This document shows positions 8,492 to 18,171 of a stretch of 64,000 nucleotides of DNA, one piece after another. Numbering within the stretch: the first letter of the stretch is position 1; every line of letters starts with the position of its first letter. This stretch comes from Paenibacillus segetis (lineage in GTDB: Bacteria > Bacillota > Bacilli > Paenibacillales > Paenibacillaceae), in NCBI RefSeq assembly GCF_014639155.1, contig NZ_BMFT01000001.1, forward strand, positions 3,335,045-3,399,044, in the 5' to 3' direction. The notes under the pieces are model-generated. The model had not been told where the DNA came from. It saw only the letters and a list, made by a program, of their open reading frames with translations, and made no database searches. The position numbers were made by a program, and so were the translations under genes.

Positions 8492-10067
8492 AGTGATGAT
8501 CGCAGACGATGAACCGATGGTTCGTAAAGGTCTTATTCATCTCATTAATTGGCAAGAACTAGACTGCGAATTAGCTTATGTAGCTGAGGATGGTAAAGAA
8601 CTGATCGATAATATTGATCGTTACGATCCCGATATTATTATTTGCGATATCAAAATGCCCAGGGTAGATGGCATCGAAGTGGCTCGCTACATTTGGGAGC
8701 ATGACCTCCGGGCAAAGGTTACTCTTCTCACGGCCTATGCAGATTTTCAGTATGCGCAATCTGCGATTCAATATGGCGTTGTTCAATATGTAACAAAAAC
8801 GGGTGCGCTTGATGGAATTATCGATGCCATTGAGAAATCGAAAGACCTAATTAAACGTGCACGGCTCGAAAGTAATCACCATCATCTCGACAAAGACCTC
8901 ATGAAACTGAATATTATGAAATCAATTATTGATAGCTCGCTGTATAATATCGATGAGATCAAGAAAAATGCGATCGAATATGACATCAGCCTACAGAAAT
9001 TTCTTGCACTTGCTGTGAAACTTGAGACCGATCAAAATGATGATCACCTTAAAAGTCAGATGCATACTAGTCTTTCTAACATCTTCACCATGGCGCTTAG
9101 TGATAGTGGATTCGAATCCTATACCATTCCTATGGCTAAAGATATGTTCTGTATTATTATCAATTCATTACATCAGAACTACAAAGAGAAGATTCAAACG
9201 ATTTGCTCAGATATCGTTGATACGGTACATAGCTTTATGAACGAGAGTGTCTACATTGGGATCAGCGAGCCTGCCGAAGGCCCGTATCATCTCAACGCCA
9301 CTTATCAACAAGCTACCTCAGCATTGTCTAGGCGTTTTTTAGATGAGCAAATAAAAATCTATCCTTACACATCTATCACTCAAGTAAATAACACTTATTC
9401 TGCGCAAATCGAAATGCTCATCGAACAGATTAGTTTAGAAATACAAAAGGGCATGGCGGATACGGCTACCGAATATCTTGAGCAATTATTCTCGTTCCAG
9501 AAAACAAACCAGCTATCTGAGATCGATATAAAAAATGTAGGCATTCTCATTGAAAATAAATGCAGAAAGTTTGTTGCTGCGCATCATACTACGCTATCTA
9601 CGATCTATGATTATCAAAGTGATGCGGGAACCGACATTAGTGACAGTGTGTTTTTTAGCCAATATTCTGATGTATTAACTCAAATCGTACTTGCTACTTG
9701 CGAGTTTATGCTTACGGTATCAAAAGGGAGAAACAACATTATCATTGACGCATTGCACTATATCGATAACCATTTCAAACAGGATATTACCCTTAATGAC
9801 ATAGCCAACCACATCAATGTAAACAGCAGTTATCTCAGCCGGTTATTCAAAGAGAAAACCGGGGATACGATCATCAATACGATTAACCATAAAAAGATTG
9901 AAAGAGCTAAAGATTCTTTAAGAAATACCGACAAAAAGATATATGAAATTGCTGAAGAGATTGGGATAGATGACACCAGCTACTTTTCTCATTTTTTCAA
10001 AAAATATACCGGCGTCTCTCCTAAACAATATAAAGGTTCGTACAATAAGGAGATGTCCCCAGAATAG
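8484..10067 (+). CDS. YesN-like response regulator with AraC DNA-binding domain
   Basis: This 527-residue regulator starts at ATG 8484, with GGAGG 9 nt upstream inside the end of the kinase gene. The receiver domain (about 1-120) has the acidic pocket ADDEP and phospho-acceptor Asp55 (ICDIKMP). The conserved Lys105 is followed by Thr, not the usual Pro. A long middle region of unknown fold leads to a double helix-turn-helix AraC domain in the last 100 residues (LNDIANHINVNSSYLSRLF, then YFSHFFKKYTGVSPKQY). It probably activates the leftward transporter/fucosidase operon. Its binding site cannot be assigned from this sequence. Confidence 0.92.
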   Translation: MYKVMIADDEPMVRKGLIHLINWQELDCELAYVAEDGKELIDNIDRYDPDIIICDIKMPRVDGIEVARYIWEHDLRAKVTLLTAYADFQYAQSAIQYGVVQYVTKTGALDGIIDAIEKSKDLIKRARLESNHHHLDKDLMKLNIMKSIIDSSLYNIDEIKKNAIEYDISLQKFLALAVKLETDQNDDHLKSQMHTSLSNIFTMALSDSGFESYTIPMAKDMFCIIINSLHQNYKEKIQTICSDIVDTVHSFMNESVYIGISEPAEGPYHLNATYQQATSALSRRFLDEQIKIYPYTSITQVNNTYSAQIEMLIEQISLEIQKGMADTATEYLEQLFSFQKTNQLSEIDIKNVGILIENKCRKFVAAHHTTLSTIYDYQSDAGTDISDSVFFSQYSDVLTQIVLATCEFMLTVSKGRNNIIIDALHYIDNHFKQDITLNDIANHINVNSSYLSRLFKEKTGDTIINTINHKKIERAKDSLRNTDKKIYEIAEEIGIDDTSYFSHFFKKYTGVSPKQYKGSYNKEMSPE

Positions 10068-10071
10068 ACAC

Positions 10072-10120
10072 AAGGAGCAGTTTCCCTAGTAGATAACACT
10101 ACTGAGGTTAGCTGCTCCTT
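10072..10120. terminator. Bidirectional terminator-like hairpin
   Basis: Perfect 9-bp arms AAGGAGCAG/CTGCTCCTT enclose a second stem (AGTAG/CTACT). The hairpin lies between the convergent response regulator and ybaK genes. No long T run follows on either strand, so its efficiency is uncertain. Confidence 0.55.
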
Positions 10121-10132
10121 ATGTATTCTCAC

Positions 10133-10609
10133 CTATTCTTTAATCAAATCAATAAACTTCGCTTCAACAGTATCTGCAAGAAGTGTTGGTTCAAGCTCCA
10201 TCTGCATGCCAATTTTCCCGGCACTAACAGCCATCTTCTTCTGTTGTTCTGCACTACTGTCTATAAAAGTTGGATAAAGTTTCTTCATTCCAACCGGAGA
10301 ACATCCTCCGCGAATGTAGCCTGTCCATTTCTGCAAATCCTTCATAGGCAGCATTTCGATCTTCTTCTCTCCAGCAGCTTTGGCTGCCTTCTTGAGATCG
10401 AGTTCTTCTGCAACAGGGATCACAAACACATATAGGTTAGGCCCGCTATGTGCTACCAGTGTCTTAAAAACACATTCTGGTTCTCTGCCAATCTTCTCAG
10501 CTACAGCTGTTCCATGAATCATTCCATCCTCATTATCGTAGGAAAGAACTTCATACTGTATCTTCTTCGCATCAAGCATTCGCAGCGCATTTGTTTTTGT
10601 AACTTGCAT
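10133..10609 (-). CDS. ybaK: Cys-tRNA(Pro)/Cys-tRNA(Cys) deacylase YbaK
   Basis: This 158-residue protein belongs to the YbaK/ProX editing family, which hydrolyses cysteine wrongly attached to tRNA(Pro). The family signature RGGCSPVGMKK lies near residue 104, and the invariant Lys of the editing site is in VFKTL near residue 45. I chose ATG 10609 because AAAGG is about 10 nt upstream; a TTG two codons earlier is too close. It is a single-gene unit unrelated in function to its sugar-catabolic neighbours. Confidence 0.9.
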   Translation of the reverse strand: MQVTKTNALRMLDAKKIQYEVLSYDNEDGMIHGTAVAEKIGREPECVFKTLVAHSGPNLYVFVIPVAEELDLKKAAKAAGEKKIEMLPMKDLQKWTGYIRGGCSPVGMKKLYPTFIDSSAEQQKKMAVSAGKIGMQMELEPTLLADTVEAKFIDLIKE

Positions 10610-10710
10610 GAGCAATCTACCTTTCTAAATCCTATTCATTAACGATCCCTCAGATGTCCCGTTTTGAATCACTGATTCTAGCCTACTGAATAAGAATTAG
10701 AAATGCAAGA

Positions 10711-12390
10711 TTATACCGAATATTTATCAAACGATACCGGACTTCCGTTTATAGTGGCCTTTACCGTCTTCTTCTCACCTGTTTGGAGTTGTAACCGATC
10801 TCCACTTAAGCTTGTGTATTCAGCCTGAAGTGGTGTTGTTTCGCTTAGACTGAACGCCGGCGACTGTACCATCATCTTGTCGGCAAACTCCTTGAGTCCA
10901 CCGATTCCAAGTTTCGCAGCCTCCTTCACGCTAATAGCTTCCACTACAACTCCACCCGGCAATCCACCCTCAGAAACCTCAATAAAATTACTTCGCTCAA
11001 TTAACTCATACGAATGAGACAAATAAACAGCAAAGTAGACATTTCCCACCTGCCCAAACAGCGATTGTTGCTCTTTATGCCATTCACCTTTTGGTAGTAC
11101 GCCAATGAGTTGGTTAGGTTCCCCCTTCGGAACAGGGTATAGCTCCATAACAACACTCTTATGATATAGAACTTCTCCATAACCACTTTGATGGCGGGGG
11201 TCGCCCTCGTTGTAACCTTCACCCGGATGGAAGAAGTATAGCTGATTTGTTCCGGCTCGTTCCGTTATTGGTAGCGAATACGTCCAGCGGAGCTGTTCAT
11301 TATCAAATTCCTCGACCCGCTCCCACATGCCTCCGGCAGCATAATCCTCCGTAATATAAGCGTAAGAATGCAGCAACGGTTGAGGCTCGGGATCAGTTGG
11401 AATAACTTTTTGTGTCACTTTGGCTACTTCCATCGGAATCCTACGATCCAGCGCCACCTTACGCGCACTCGCTGGTGCCTCATAGAATAGAAACCCGGCA
11501 TACTCTGTACGCGGCATAATTTCAGGTAACTGGAAATCGCCAAATTGTACATAATCATGAAGGACATTGGCGTCACCAGGAACATCATGCGGCCACCCCC
11601 GAGAATGAGCACCTACCCATGAACCCTGAAGATAAAATTGCGCTCGCACACTCCATAAATAATCTAGCATCTCTCCCAATTCATGCTGGATTTCTTCATC
11701 TTCGGGACTCATCAGCTCCAGTGCACAGGTAAAGGCTTGAACCCAATGCCAGAACCACGGTAGACAACCATACTCCGGCATCCCCTTGGATTGAATATAG
11801 GTTAGTGTTTCTTTAAGACTTCGTTTGCCATCTTCAATCAACTCTTCATCCTCAAATAGTGTGCCAAATATTAGCTTGGCCGCCGTATATTTTGCTTCAT
11901 GATGACCATAATTCATCACTGGTTTACGGAAGAAATCACTGTGGTAAATATGTGTCAACGCTGTTTGAAATTTAATTTGTAGATCGGCGTTCATCCATCC
12001 TCTATACTCGCTGAAGAAGTAAGCCATCAAACTGCCCATGATCTCAACAGGTAGCTCATGTGGCTTCGATTCTCTTGGAATGGGACTTAGTCCTAGCGGC
12101 CAATGGCCGTACAATATAGTACCGGGTTGTTGGTTTTGCAACATGAGAACCTCTAGCAACACGGCTTCCGCTTTCCTCTTAGCTTCCTCCCGATCGAAAG
12201 AAACCTCTGCTTGAATATCTACTGCGGCAGCGAATAAATAAGATGCATAGTAAAAGTTGTTACGAACATCGTTATGAAACCACAAACCACTTTCCAATAA
12301 CGAATCATGATACGCTGCCTCACTAATCTTATGTACAAGCTCAGACTGTCGTTTCTTATACGGACTAGGAGTACTTTGTAATCCCTCCAT
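10711..12390 (-). CDS. DUF2264 family protein
   Basis: This 559-residue protein starts at ATG 12390, with GGAGAGGG 8 nt upstream. There is no signal peptide. The N-terminal 360 residues are rich in Trp and Tyr and helix-like (WFHNDVRNNFYYASY, CLPWFWHWVQAF), resembling an alpha/alpha barrel, and the last 200 residues look beta-rich. I recognise the DUF2264 family from memory. Its members often sit in polysaccharide- or uronate-use clusters, and no activity should be assumed. It is divergent from kduI with 243 bp between them, which suggests shared control with unsaturated-uronate catabolism. A cytoplasmic glycosidase or lyase is possible but unproven. Confidence 0.75.
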   Translation of the reverse strand: MEGLQSTPSPYKKRQSELVHKISEAAYHDSLLESGLWFHNDVRNNFYYASYLFAAAVDIQAEVSFDREEAKRKAEAVLLEVLMLQNQQPGTILYGHWPLGLSPIPRESKPHELPVEIMGSLMAYFFSEYRGWMNADLQIKFQTALTHIYHSDFFRKPVMNYGHHEAKYTAAKLIFGTLFEDEELIEDGKRSLKETLTYIQSKGMPEYGCLPWFWHWVQAFTCALELMSPEDEEIQHELGEMLDYLWSVRAQFYLQGSWVGAHSRGWPHDVPGDANVLHDYVQFGDFQLPEIMPRTEYAGFLFYEAPASARKVALDRRIPMEVAKVTQKVIPTDPEPQPLLHSYAYITEDYAAGGMWERVEEFDNEQLRWTYSLPITERAGTNQLYFFHPGEGYNEGDPRHQSGYGEVLYHKSVVMELYPVPKGEPNQLIGVLPKGEWHKEQQSLFGQVGNVYFAVYLSHSYELIERSNFIEVSEGGLPGGVVVEAISVKEAAKLGIGGLKEFADKMMVQSPAFSLSETTPLQAEYTSLSGDRLQLQTGEKKTVKATINGSPVSFDKYSV

Positions 12391-12528
12391 TGATGAACAC
12401 CCTCTCCATTTTGTAATACAAGATATTTTGTTAGTACAGATCATTATTATGATTTAATTTTTCAGTTCATTTTCTATTGTGCATACTTAACTTCCATTTT
12501 GCAACTATATGAACCGCTAAATAAACCT

Positions 12529-12555
12529 ATATAAACAATAAAACAAATATAAACA
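12529..12555. promoter_or_regulatory. Direct repeats between DUF2264 and kduI, candidate operator
   Basis: ATATAAACA occurs at 12529-12537 and again at 12547-12555, 18 bp apart on the same face of the helix within rounding. Both lie just upstream of a possible kduI promoter (TTGATA at 12557, 17 bp, TAGATT at 12580). DeoR-family repressors often use short direct repeats, and such a repressor is encoded two genes downstream. The link is inference. Confidence 0.35.
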
Positions 12556-12633
12556 CTTGATAAATGAACTTAAATGGAGTAGATTGTACTTATACGAACG
12601 ATAAATCATAACTGACAGGAGAATGAATATCCA

Positions 12634-13467
12634 ATGGAAAGACGTTATGCTTCTCACCCGAATGAAGTTAAGAAGTTTGATACCGAGCGGCTCCGCGAGG
12701 AATTTCACATCCCAACTATTTTTGCTCCCGATGAGCTGAAGCTCGTACTTACACATGAGGATCGCATGATTGTTGGCGGCGCACAGCCCGTGACTAAAGA
12801 AGTTGTTCTTACAACAGATTTGAAGGAACTTGGTGTTTCCTACTTTTTAGAGCGTCGTGAACTGGGAATCATTAATGTAGGTGGTAAAGGTATCGTGGTT
12901 GTTGATGGAACAGAATATGAAATCGATACAAAGGAATGCCTCTATGTAGGTCAAGGCTCCAAAGATGTCGTATTCAAAAGCGTTGATGCTGCAAAGCCTG
13001 CTAAATTCTATCTGAACTCGGCACCTGCACACCAATCTTACCCAACTACCAAAACAACACTGGCTGAGTCGGAATCCGGAGCGCTAGGTGATATCACGAA
13101 CTCAAATGAACGTACGATTCATCGTCTTATTCATACAAACGGAGTGCAAAGTGCTCAACTCGTGATGGGTATGACCCAACTAAAACCAGGAAACATGTGG
13201 AACACAATGCCTGCACATACACATCCAAGACGTATGGAGGCTTATATGTACTTCGATCTTCCGGATGATTCCGTAGTCATTCATCTCATGGGCGAACCAA
13301 GCGAAACACGCCATATCGTTATGCGTAACGAACAAGCCGTGATCTCCCCAAGCTGGTCGATTCACAGCGGCGTTGGAACAAGCAATTATACATTTATCTG
13401 GAGCATGGCCGGAGATAATAAAAGATATGATGATATGGACCCTGTATCCATAAAAGATTTACAATAG
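12634..13467 (+). CDS. kduI: 5-keto-4-deoxyuronate isomerase KduI
   Basis: This 277-residue enzyme converts 4-deoxy-5-ketouronate, from unsaturated uronic acids released by pectin or glycosaminoglycan lyases, to 3-deoxy-D-glycero-2,5-hexodiulosonate. The cupin metal ligands are present: His195 and His197 in MPAHTHP, Glu202, and His244. They are offset by one from the E. coli residues. GGAG lies upstream of the ATG. It leads a kduI - DeoR regulator - kduD unit and is followed in the pathway by KduD. The later enzymes (KdgK, KdgA) are not in this window. Confidence 0.95.
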   Translation: MERRYASHPNEVKKFDTERLREEFHIPTIFAPDELKLVLTHEDRMIVGGAQPVTKEVVLTTDLKELGVSYFLERRELGIINVGGKGIVVVDGTEYEIDTKECLYVGQGSKDVVFKSVDAAKPAKFYLNSAPAHQSYPTTKTTLAESESGALGDITNSNERTIHRLIHTNGVQSAQLVMGMTQLKPGNMWNTMPAHTHPRRMEAYMYFDLPDDSVVIHLMGEPSETRHIVMRNEQAVISPSWSIHSGVGTSNYTFIWSMAGDNKRYDDMDPVSIKDLQ

Positions 13468-13516
13468 AGGGGTAGTTCAATAGAGGTAAATTACTTACGG
13501 AAAGATGAGGCAAGTT

Positions 13517-14269
13517 ATGAATCCGATACGACGATACGAGATGATTATGGAAGTTCTGCTGAACAAAAAAGATGTAACGGTGAACGAGCTAAGTGAAAGG
13601 CTCCAGGTGACAGGGAAAACGATACGCGAGGATTTAAGCAAGCTGGAGGAGCAGGGTTTGATCGTACGTGTGCATGGCGGAGCTGTACTTGCACATAGTG
13701 ATCAATTCGGAATTTTACCTACCAAGAAGCCACTCGATAAGTATTCCGAGGAAAAAACGGAGATTGCGCTCCGTGCACTTGCACACATTGAAGTGGATGA
13801 TATCGTCGCTCTCGACGGCGGAAGCACTACACTAGAAATCGCTCGTCGGCTGGACAACATTCCTCTAACCGTAGTCACCAATGATGTCTACATCATTAGC
13901 GAACTCGTTCCAAAAGATAACATTCGTCTTGTCGTACCCGGTGGTTACCGTGTCCGCAACATGCTGGCCGGACCTGAAGCCGTCTCTTACGTGCAAAAAC
14001 TTAATATTAAAAAAGCATTTCTATCGGCTACGGCCGTTCATATCGAGAATGGACTTTCCATTTATACAGGAGATTTAATTGAATTCAAACAGGCCCTTGT
14101 GTCCACATCCCGTGAGGTGTACGCCGTTGTGGATCATCATAAATTTGGACACACCGCGCTCCGTACCTTTGCTACTCTCCATGAGGTTAACGCAATTATT
14201 ACGAACAAAGGCCTGTCACCCGAAATAGCTGAGCAGTTCCGCAGTGCAGGTATAACGATCGAATGCTAA
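13517..14269 (+). CDS. DeoR/GlpR-family transcriptional repressor
   Basis: This 250-residue regulator sits between kduI and kduD. I place the start at ATG 13517, with GAGG 7 nt upstream; an in-frame ATG at 13505 directly abuts its purine stretch. The N-terminal winged helix has the DeoR pattern (VTVNELSERLQVTGKTIREDL, split here by the recognition helix) and the RVHGGAV motif. The C-terminal sugar-phosphate sensor domain carries DGGSTTLEIAR and VVDHHKFG. It likely represses the kdu operon and answers a phosphorylated or keto-deoxy sugar intermediate (inference from position). Confidence 0.88.
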   Translation: MNPIRRYEMIMEVLLNKKDVTVNELSERLQVTGKTIREDLSKLEEQGLIVRVHGGAVLAHSDQFGILPTKKPLDKYSEEKTEIALRALAHIEVDDIVALDGGSTTLEIARRLDNIPLTVVTNDVYIISELVPKDNIRLVVPGGYRVRNMLAGPEAVSYVQKLNIKKAFLSATAVHIENGLSIYTGDLIEFKQALVSTSREVYAVVDHHKFGHTALRTFATLHEVNAIITNKGLSPEIAEQFRSAGITIEC

Positions 14270-14315
14270 CCAATTAAGCTTTCTAATTCATCATTTTAAA
14301 GGAGCGAACCATTAT

Positions 14316-15071
14316 ATGTCATCATTATTCAGTTTAGCAGGAAAAACAGCACTCGTAACCGGAGCTGCTAGCGGACTCGGACAAGGTATTGCTTTGGCAT
14401 TTGCTGAAGCAGGTGCAGATATCGTATCTGCCTCCCTTACTTCAAGCCATGATACGGTAAAAGCTGCTGAGGCTTTGGGCGTAAAAGCACATGGAATTGA
14501 AGCTGACCTTGGAGATCACAGCACCCTTCAAGCAACTTTTGATGAAGCTCTAAAACTTACAGGCCATATCGATATTCTCGTAAATAACGCCGGTATCATT
14601 CGTCGTACTCCAGCGAAAGATCATAGCGAAAAAGACTGGTTCGATGTGATCAACCTGAACCTGAACACCGTGTTCTTAATGTCGCAAATCGCTGGCCGTC
14701 ACTTTATCGAAAGAGGATCCGGCAAAATCATTAACATCTGCTCTATGCTTTCCTATCAAGGTGGTATCAATGTACCAGGATATACTGCTAGTAAGCACGG
14801 CGTAGCTGGATTAACCAAAGCATTCGCGAACGAATGGGCTGGTTCCGGGATTAACATTAACGCTATCGCTCCTGGTTACATGGCAACCGACAATACGGCT
14901 CCAATTCGTGCTGATGAGAACCGTTCTAATGCTATTCTTGAGCGTATCCCTGCTGCACGTTGGGGTACTCCTGAAGATGTTAAAGGTCCTGCTGTCTTCT
15001 TAGCTTCCGCGGCTTCCGACTACCTGAATGGTCATGTATTGGCTGTTGACGGTGGATGGTTGGCTAGATAA
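14316..15071 (+). CDS. kduD: 2-dehydro-3-deoxy-D-gluconate 5-dehydrogenase KduD
   Basis: This 251-residue short-chain dehydrogenase reduces 3-deoxy-hexodiulosonate to 2-keto-3-deoxygluconate, the step after KduI. It shows the nucleotide-binding TGAASGLGQG, the NNAG motif at 90-93, and catalytic Ser143, Tyr156 and Lys160. The C-terminal DGGW is as in KduD. It is 46 nt after the repressor gene with AAAGGAG upstream, and it ends the operon at a strong terminator. Confidence 0.93.
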   Translation: MSSLFSLAGKTALVTGAASGLGQGIALAFAEAGADIVSASLTSSHDTVKAAEALGVKAHGIEADLGDHSTLQATFDEALKLTGHIDILVNNAGIIRRTPAKDHSEKDWFDVINLNLNTVFLMSQIAGRHFIERGSGKIINICSMLSYQGGINVPGYTASKHGVAGLTKAFANEWAGSGININAIAPGYMATDNTAPIRADENRSNAILERIPAARWGTPEDVKGPAVFLASAASDYLNGHVLAVDGGWLAR

Positions 15072-15092
15072 AAAGCCATCAATAAATGATAT

Positions 15093-15131
15093 CAACACCC
15101 CCGATACACTTCTTAGTGTACGGGGGTGTTG
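15093..15131 (+). terminator. Intrinsic terminator of the kdu operon
   Basis: The stem CAACACCCCCG/CGGGGGTGTTG, extended by TACAC/GTGTA, has a short loop and is followed by a T-rich stretch. It begins 21 nt after the kduD stop. Confidence 0.88.
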
Positions 15132-15236
15132 TTGTGTTGCGGTTATTTTTCTGAAGACGTATCCTTCCCCTACTTTTATTTGTACACTTATTCCTATACT
15201 ATGTAGGGATAAGCCTTGAAAGAAAGGAAGCTTACG

Positions 15237-18152
15237 ATGAGACTACCGGTAACCCAAGGGGTTATGAAGTTGTTCGAAGATAGGAAGCAACGTCCAATCG
15301 GTACCCGCTCTCTTTTCGAGACAAGAGCACTCCTGGATGTTCAGTTTATTATTTCGCCATTTCCCTACGGATATCATAAATATATGTTTGGCATTGAGAT
15401 GAAGGTCGGATCAAAACGCATGTATATCGTACAGCGAATACGAGAATTTCTTAATCAAATGGAGCGAGGAGAGCCGTATACGTTCTCCAGACATTTTACC
15501 TATGATCCGGAAATACACTGTTTTCAAAAAAATGATAATGACGTGCTTAAAGCATTAATAGAGGTTTATCACCATGAAATCATGTATCGCGAAACGTTTA
15601 GTACCTATTCTGGGCTTAGCAACAATATAAGTGGCGATCGGATGCTGCTCATCCCTCCACATCTTTGGGACTCCGTCTGTCCCTTACTTGTAAGTGCCCC
15701 CTCGGTGCAACTTGTTCAGGATGACATGACATTCGACACGATCTCGATATCCGATGAACCCATCCCACTACACTTCGAATTTGATCAAGCAATGGATGAT
15801 GGTTACCAATTGGACGTTCAAGGACTGAATCAAATGAACATTATGGAGTCCTATGGAATCGTTATTTCACAAGGGAAATTGCTGAAGCTGCCAGAGCAAC
15901 AGTGTAAGCGACTCTCCGAGCTCAAGCAACTGCTTGAGCGTACAGATAACTCTCAAATCGAGATTTCGCCAGAGCAAATAGAGCCTTTTATGGAAAAAGT
16001 CATCCCTGGACTATTGAAGCTTGGTCAAGTCAAAATTGCTAATTCGATATCTGACAAAGTCGTACGAACTCCACTAAAAGCTAAGCTTTATTTGGACCGC
16101 GTAAGAGATCGTTTGCTTGCCGGACTGGAATTCCATTATGGAGACCTCGTCATCAATCCATTAGAAGAACATGCCACAAAACGCTCCAACAACGTCATTC
16201 TCATGCGAGATGGAGATCAGGAGGGACGAATTCTTGAGCTCATGGAGCAAAGCTCTTTTGCCCGCACAGAAAGTGGTTACTTCATGAACGATGAGGACGG
16301 AGAATATGATTTCCTATACCATATCGTTCCACAACTTGAGAAGTTATTGGATGTATACGCTACTACAGCTGTAAAAGTAAAACTACTCACCGGACTTACT
16401 CCACCTAAAGTAACAGTAGATGTGGACGAACGAACCGATTGGCTGGAGCTACGCTTTGAAATGGACGGTATTCCAGAGACAGAAATTCGTAAGTTGCTTC
16501 AATCTCTTCAAGATAAGAATAAATACTATCGTCTCCCGAACGGGGCATTATTACCGCTAGAGAGTTCAGAGTTTCAAGAGATTATCGCCTTAATCAATGA
16601 AATGGGATTCCAGAAACGAGATCTGACAGGACCTATTCTCCGTCTTCCTGCAATACGTGGACTTCATTTGATGGACTCTCAGCATAAACGAGATGCGATT
16701 AAGCTTAGTAAGGCGTTCCGTCAATTACTCGACAATATGAGATTTCCAGACAATATGGATTTCCCTGTTCCAAATTCTCTGATAAATGTCTTACGAGACT
16801 ATCAGAAATATGGATTCCAATGGCTAAAGACACTTGCCCATTATCGTTTTGGAGGCATTCTGGCAGACGATATGGGACTTGGCAAGACACTGCAAAGCAT
16901 CGCCTTTCTCGCCTCTGTACTACCAGAGATTAGAAATCAAAAATTGCCGGCATTAATCATTTGCCCAGCTTCTCTGATGTATAACTGGCTTAATGAGCTT
17001 AGAAAATTTGCACCGGATATTGTGACTGTTATTGCCGATGGCAGCCGTAGCGAACGAGAAAAGACACTGAACCTTATCTCCGGTGTAGACGTCATTATTA
17101 CTTCCTACCCGCTACTACGCAGAGATATCAAATTCATTGCTAGCTTAAGTTTCCATACGCTTATTTTGGATGAAGCACAAGCCTTTAAGAACTACACCAC
17201 TCAGACTGCGCAGGCAGTAAAAGTGATCCAAGCACGTTATCGATTTGCACTTACCGGAACTCCTATAGAGAACAAACTAGAAGAGATATGGTCGATCTTT
17301 GACGCCGTATTCCCTGATTTATTTGCTAGCAGAAAAGCCTTTAACGACCTACCACAGGATCTTATAGCCAAGCGAATTGCTCCATTCCTGCTACGCCGAT
17401 TGAAGACTGACGTGTTAAAGGAACTACCTGAGAAGATTGAATCGCAACAAACATCCCAGCTGCTACCAGAGCAGAAAAAGCTATATATCGCTTATTTGGC
17501 AAAGCTACAGCAGGAAACTTTAAAGCATCTGGATGAACAGGATTTCCAGAAGAATCGTATCAAAATCCTAGCCGGATTAACTCGGCTTCGCCAGCTTTGT
17601 TGTCATCCGGCTCTATTTGTGGATGACTATGCAGGCAGCTCAGCCAAATTTGAACAGCTAATGGAGATCATCGATGAATGCCGGAATGCTGGTAAAAGAG
17701 TGCTCATCTTCTCTCAATTTACAGAAATGCTGAGTCTAATCCGTAAAGACCTAGGAATTCAAGGTGTGCCCTTATTCTATCTGGATGGTAATACCCCTGC
17801 CTCTGAGCGCGTCGAGCTATGCAACAGGTTCAATGAAGGAGAGCGCGAGTTGTTCCTCGCTTCATTAAAAGCTGGTGGTACTGGACTTAACTTGACCGGA
17901 GCAGATACCGTAATCCTGTATGATCTTTGGTGGAACCCCGCCGTGGAACAACAGGCTGCCGATCGTGCACATCGGATCGGACAGAGGAATGTAGTTCAAG
18001 TCATCCGCCTTATCACTCAAGATACGGTTGAGGAGAAAATGTACGAACTTCAGCAGAGAAAAAAAGACCTCATTGATGAGATCATTCAACCAGGTCATGA
18101 ATCCTTATCGACGCTAACAGAGGAAGATATTCGTGAAATTTTGATGCTATAG
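15237..18152 (+). CDS. SNF2-family DNA-dependent ATPase/helicase
   Basis: This 971-residue protein starts at ATG 15237, with AGGAAG 6 nt upstream. The first 520 residues match the SNF2-helicase-associated region. Then come Walker A DDMGLGKT (Lys550), the DEAQ box at 645-648 (LDEAQAFKN), and the C-terminal helicase motifs LIFSQFTEML, GGTGLNLTGAD and RAHRIGQ. It would use ATP to move on double-stranded DNA, for example to displace bound proteins. I see no N-terminal SWIM zinc finger (no CxC..CxH pattern), though many Bacillus relatives have one fused or encoded beside them. It is a single-gene unit between terminators. Confidence 0.92.
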   Translation: MRLPVTQGVMKLFEDRKQRPIGTRSLFETRALLDVQFIISPFPYGYHKYMFGIEMKVGSKRMYIVQRIREFLNQMERGEPYTFSRHFTYDPEIHCFQKNDNDVLKALIEVYHHEIMYRETFSTYSGLSNNISGDRMLLIPPHLWDSVCPLLVSAPSVQLVQDDMTFDTISISDEPIPLHFEFDQAMDDGYQLDVQGLNQMNIMESYGIVISQGKLLKLPEQQCKRLSELKQLLERTDNSQIEISPEQIEPFMEKVIPGLLKLGQVKIANSISDKVVRTPLKAKLYLDRVRDRLLAGLEFHYGDLVINPLEEHATKRSNNVILMRDGDQEGRILELMEQSSFARTESGYFMNDEDGEYDFLYHIVPQLEKLLDVYATTAVKVKLLTGLTPPKVTVDVDERTDWLELRFEMDGIPETEIRKLLQSLQDKNKYYRLPNGALLPLESSEFQEIIALINEMGFQKRDLTGPILRLPAIRGLHLMDSQHKRDAIKLSKAFRQLLDNMRFPDNMDFPVPNSLINVLRDYQKYGFQWLKTLAHYRFGGILADDMGLGKTLQSIAFLASVLPEIRNQKLPALIICPASLMYNWLNELRKFAPDIVTVIADGSRSEREKTLNLISGVDVIITSYPLLRRDIKFIASLSFHTLILDEAQAFKNYTTQTAQAVKVIQARYRFALTGTPIENKLEEIWSIFDAVFPDLFASRKAFNDLPQDLIAKRIAPFLLRRLKTDVLKELPEKIESQQTSQLLPEQKKLYIAYLAKLQQETLKHLDEQDFQKNRIKILAGLTRLRQLCCHPALFVDDYAGSSAKFEQLMEIIDECRNAGKRVLIFSQFTEMLSLIRKDLGIQGVPLFYLDGNTPASERVELCNRFNEGERELFLASLKAGGTGLNLTGADTVILYDLWWNPAVEQQAADRAHRIGQRNVVQVIRLITQDTVEEKMYELQQRKKDLIDEIIQPGHESLSTLTEEDIREILML

Positions 18153-18171
18153 CCAAAGACTGTGTACAAGG

